Assembly (NCBI GenBank): GCA_013153915.1
Contig: JAADDL010000159.1
Span: 1 to 5,239 of the forward strand
From: Campylobacterota bacterium
GTDB taxonomy: Bacteria; Campylobacterota; Campylobacteria; Campylobacterales; JALSKU01
DNA: 5,239 bases
Direction: 5' to 3'
Numbering within the stretch: the stretch's first letter is position 1; each line of letters starts with the position of its first letter. Below, one piece after another: positions 4,961 through 5,239 of this stretch. A program made the position numbers and the translations under genes. Under the pieces are notes generated by a model, which saw only the letters and a list, made by a program, of their open reading frames with translations, was not told the origin of the DNA and made no database searches.

Positions 4961-4978
4961 ATATTTTGCCTAAAATAT
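4961..4978 (-). terminator. possible weak terminator at the aldehyde dehydrogenase stop
   Basis: A perfect 7-bp inverted repeat, ATATTTT and AAAATAT with a four-base loop, spans the last codons and stop of the aldehyde dehydrogenase gene. On the minus strand it is followed by a T-rich tract (GTTGTTTGTTTTGTTTT). The stem has only A-T pairs, so it would be weak and may simply reflect the base composition. It also lies just upstream of the antitoxin -35 region. Confidence 0.28.
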
Positions 4979-5239
4979 CACGACCGATTTTATATCGCTG
5001 AACTCTTCTAGGGCGTATTTTGGGCCCTCTCTGCCGGTTCCGCTTAGTTTTACTCCGCCGTAGGGTTGTATGTCAAACCTTAAAGTCGGTATATCGTTTA
5101 CCACGACTCCTCCGCACTCAAATTCGTCTATGGCTCTTCTTGTTAGAGTTAAGTCGTTTGTAAAGATGGAGTATTGTAGTCCGTAAGGAGAGTCGTTTAT
5201 CTTGCTTAGCGCTTCGTCAAAATCTCTCACTTTTACTAA
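4970..5239 (-). CDS. aldehyde dehydrogenase, C-terminal part (cut by the window edge)
   Basis: The last 89 residues of an NAD(P)-dependent aldehyde dehydrogenase are present; the frame is open through 5239, so the gene begins outside the window. An internal GTG at 5230 is not the start, since the family sequence continues upstream (LVKVRDFDEAL). Diagnostic parts are INDSPYGLQYSIFTNDL, then GGVVVNDIPTLRFD, PYGGVKLSGTGREGPKYA and the final KSVVIF strand. These correspond to the end of the catalytic domain and the oligomerisation segment. The NDxPTxRxDxxPYGGVK pattern recalls the lactaldehyde/succinate-semialdehyde dehydrogenase-like branch. The substrate cannot be assigned, because the active-site Cys and Glu and the cofactor-binding region are not visible. 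It lies 68 bases upstream of the antitoxin ATG at 4901, on the same strand, but that cassette has its own promoter. Confidence 0.93.
   Translation of the reverse strand, partial: LVKVRDFDEALSKINDSPYGLQYSIFTNDLTLTRRAIDEFECGGVVVNDIPTLRFDIQPYGGVKLSGTGREGPKYALEEFSDIKSVVIF

Noticed and set aside
4804..5001. A 65-residue open frame on the plus strand across the antitoxin start and promoter.
   Set aside because: It overlaps the antitoxin, its promoter and palindrome, and the end of the aldehyde dehydrogenase gene on the other strand. It has no recognisable product.
5228..5230. GTG as the start of a short 86-residue aldehyde dehydrogenase-like protein.
   Set aside because: The frame stays open to the window edge and the residues before the GTG continue the family sequence, so this is an internal valine of a longer gene.

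Overview
The window looks like a piece of an AT-rich Campylobacter chromosome, or that of a close epsilonproteobacterial relative. GroEL and GroES are epsilonproteobacterial in type. The gene to the left of groES is a divergent AsmA-like periplasmic protein, the arrangement I recall around groESL in C. jejuni. At least two promoters follow the Campylobacter style, with a good -10 box, a weak or absent -35 and AT-rich upstream tracts. The species cannot be fixed from the sequence alone.

Layout, left to right. A CAU-anticodon tRNA with encoded CCA lies on the minus strand at 1-77. It is preceded in its own direction by a short AT-rich region that probably holds its promoter. The minus strand then carries a 666-residue membrane-anchored AsmA-like protein (123-2123) built of internal repeats of 173 residues. 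The 153-bp divergent region 2124-2276 is dense with control sites: a HAIR-like inverted repeat (HspR type), a near-consensus sigma-70 promoter and a CIRCE element (HrcA operator). These drive groES (2277-2546) and groEL (2568-4202) on the plus strand. A hairpin and T tract close that operon.

Convergent to groEL, on the minus strand, is a two-gene toxin-antitoxin cassette. A Phd/YefM-like antitoxin comes first (to 4617) and a MazF/PemK-family toxin follows (4263-4616), with no bases between the antitoxin stop and the toxin start. The cassette has its own extended -10 promoter inside a 36-bp imperfect palindrome, the likely autoregulatory operator. At the right edge is the C-terminal end of an aldehyde dehydrogenase gene on the minus strand; its catalytic part lies outside the window.

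Two parts seem most worth following. One is the groESL control region, where HrcA-type and HspR-type operators flank one promoter and the HspR-type site also sits in front of the AsmA-like gene. The other is the MazF-like toxin paired with an antitoxin that does not look like MazE. I see no CRISPR array, insertion sequence, prophage gene or clearly new multi-gene system. No gene-free stretch exceeds 300 bases.
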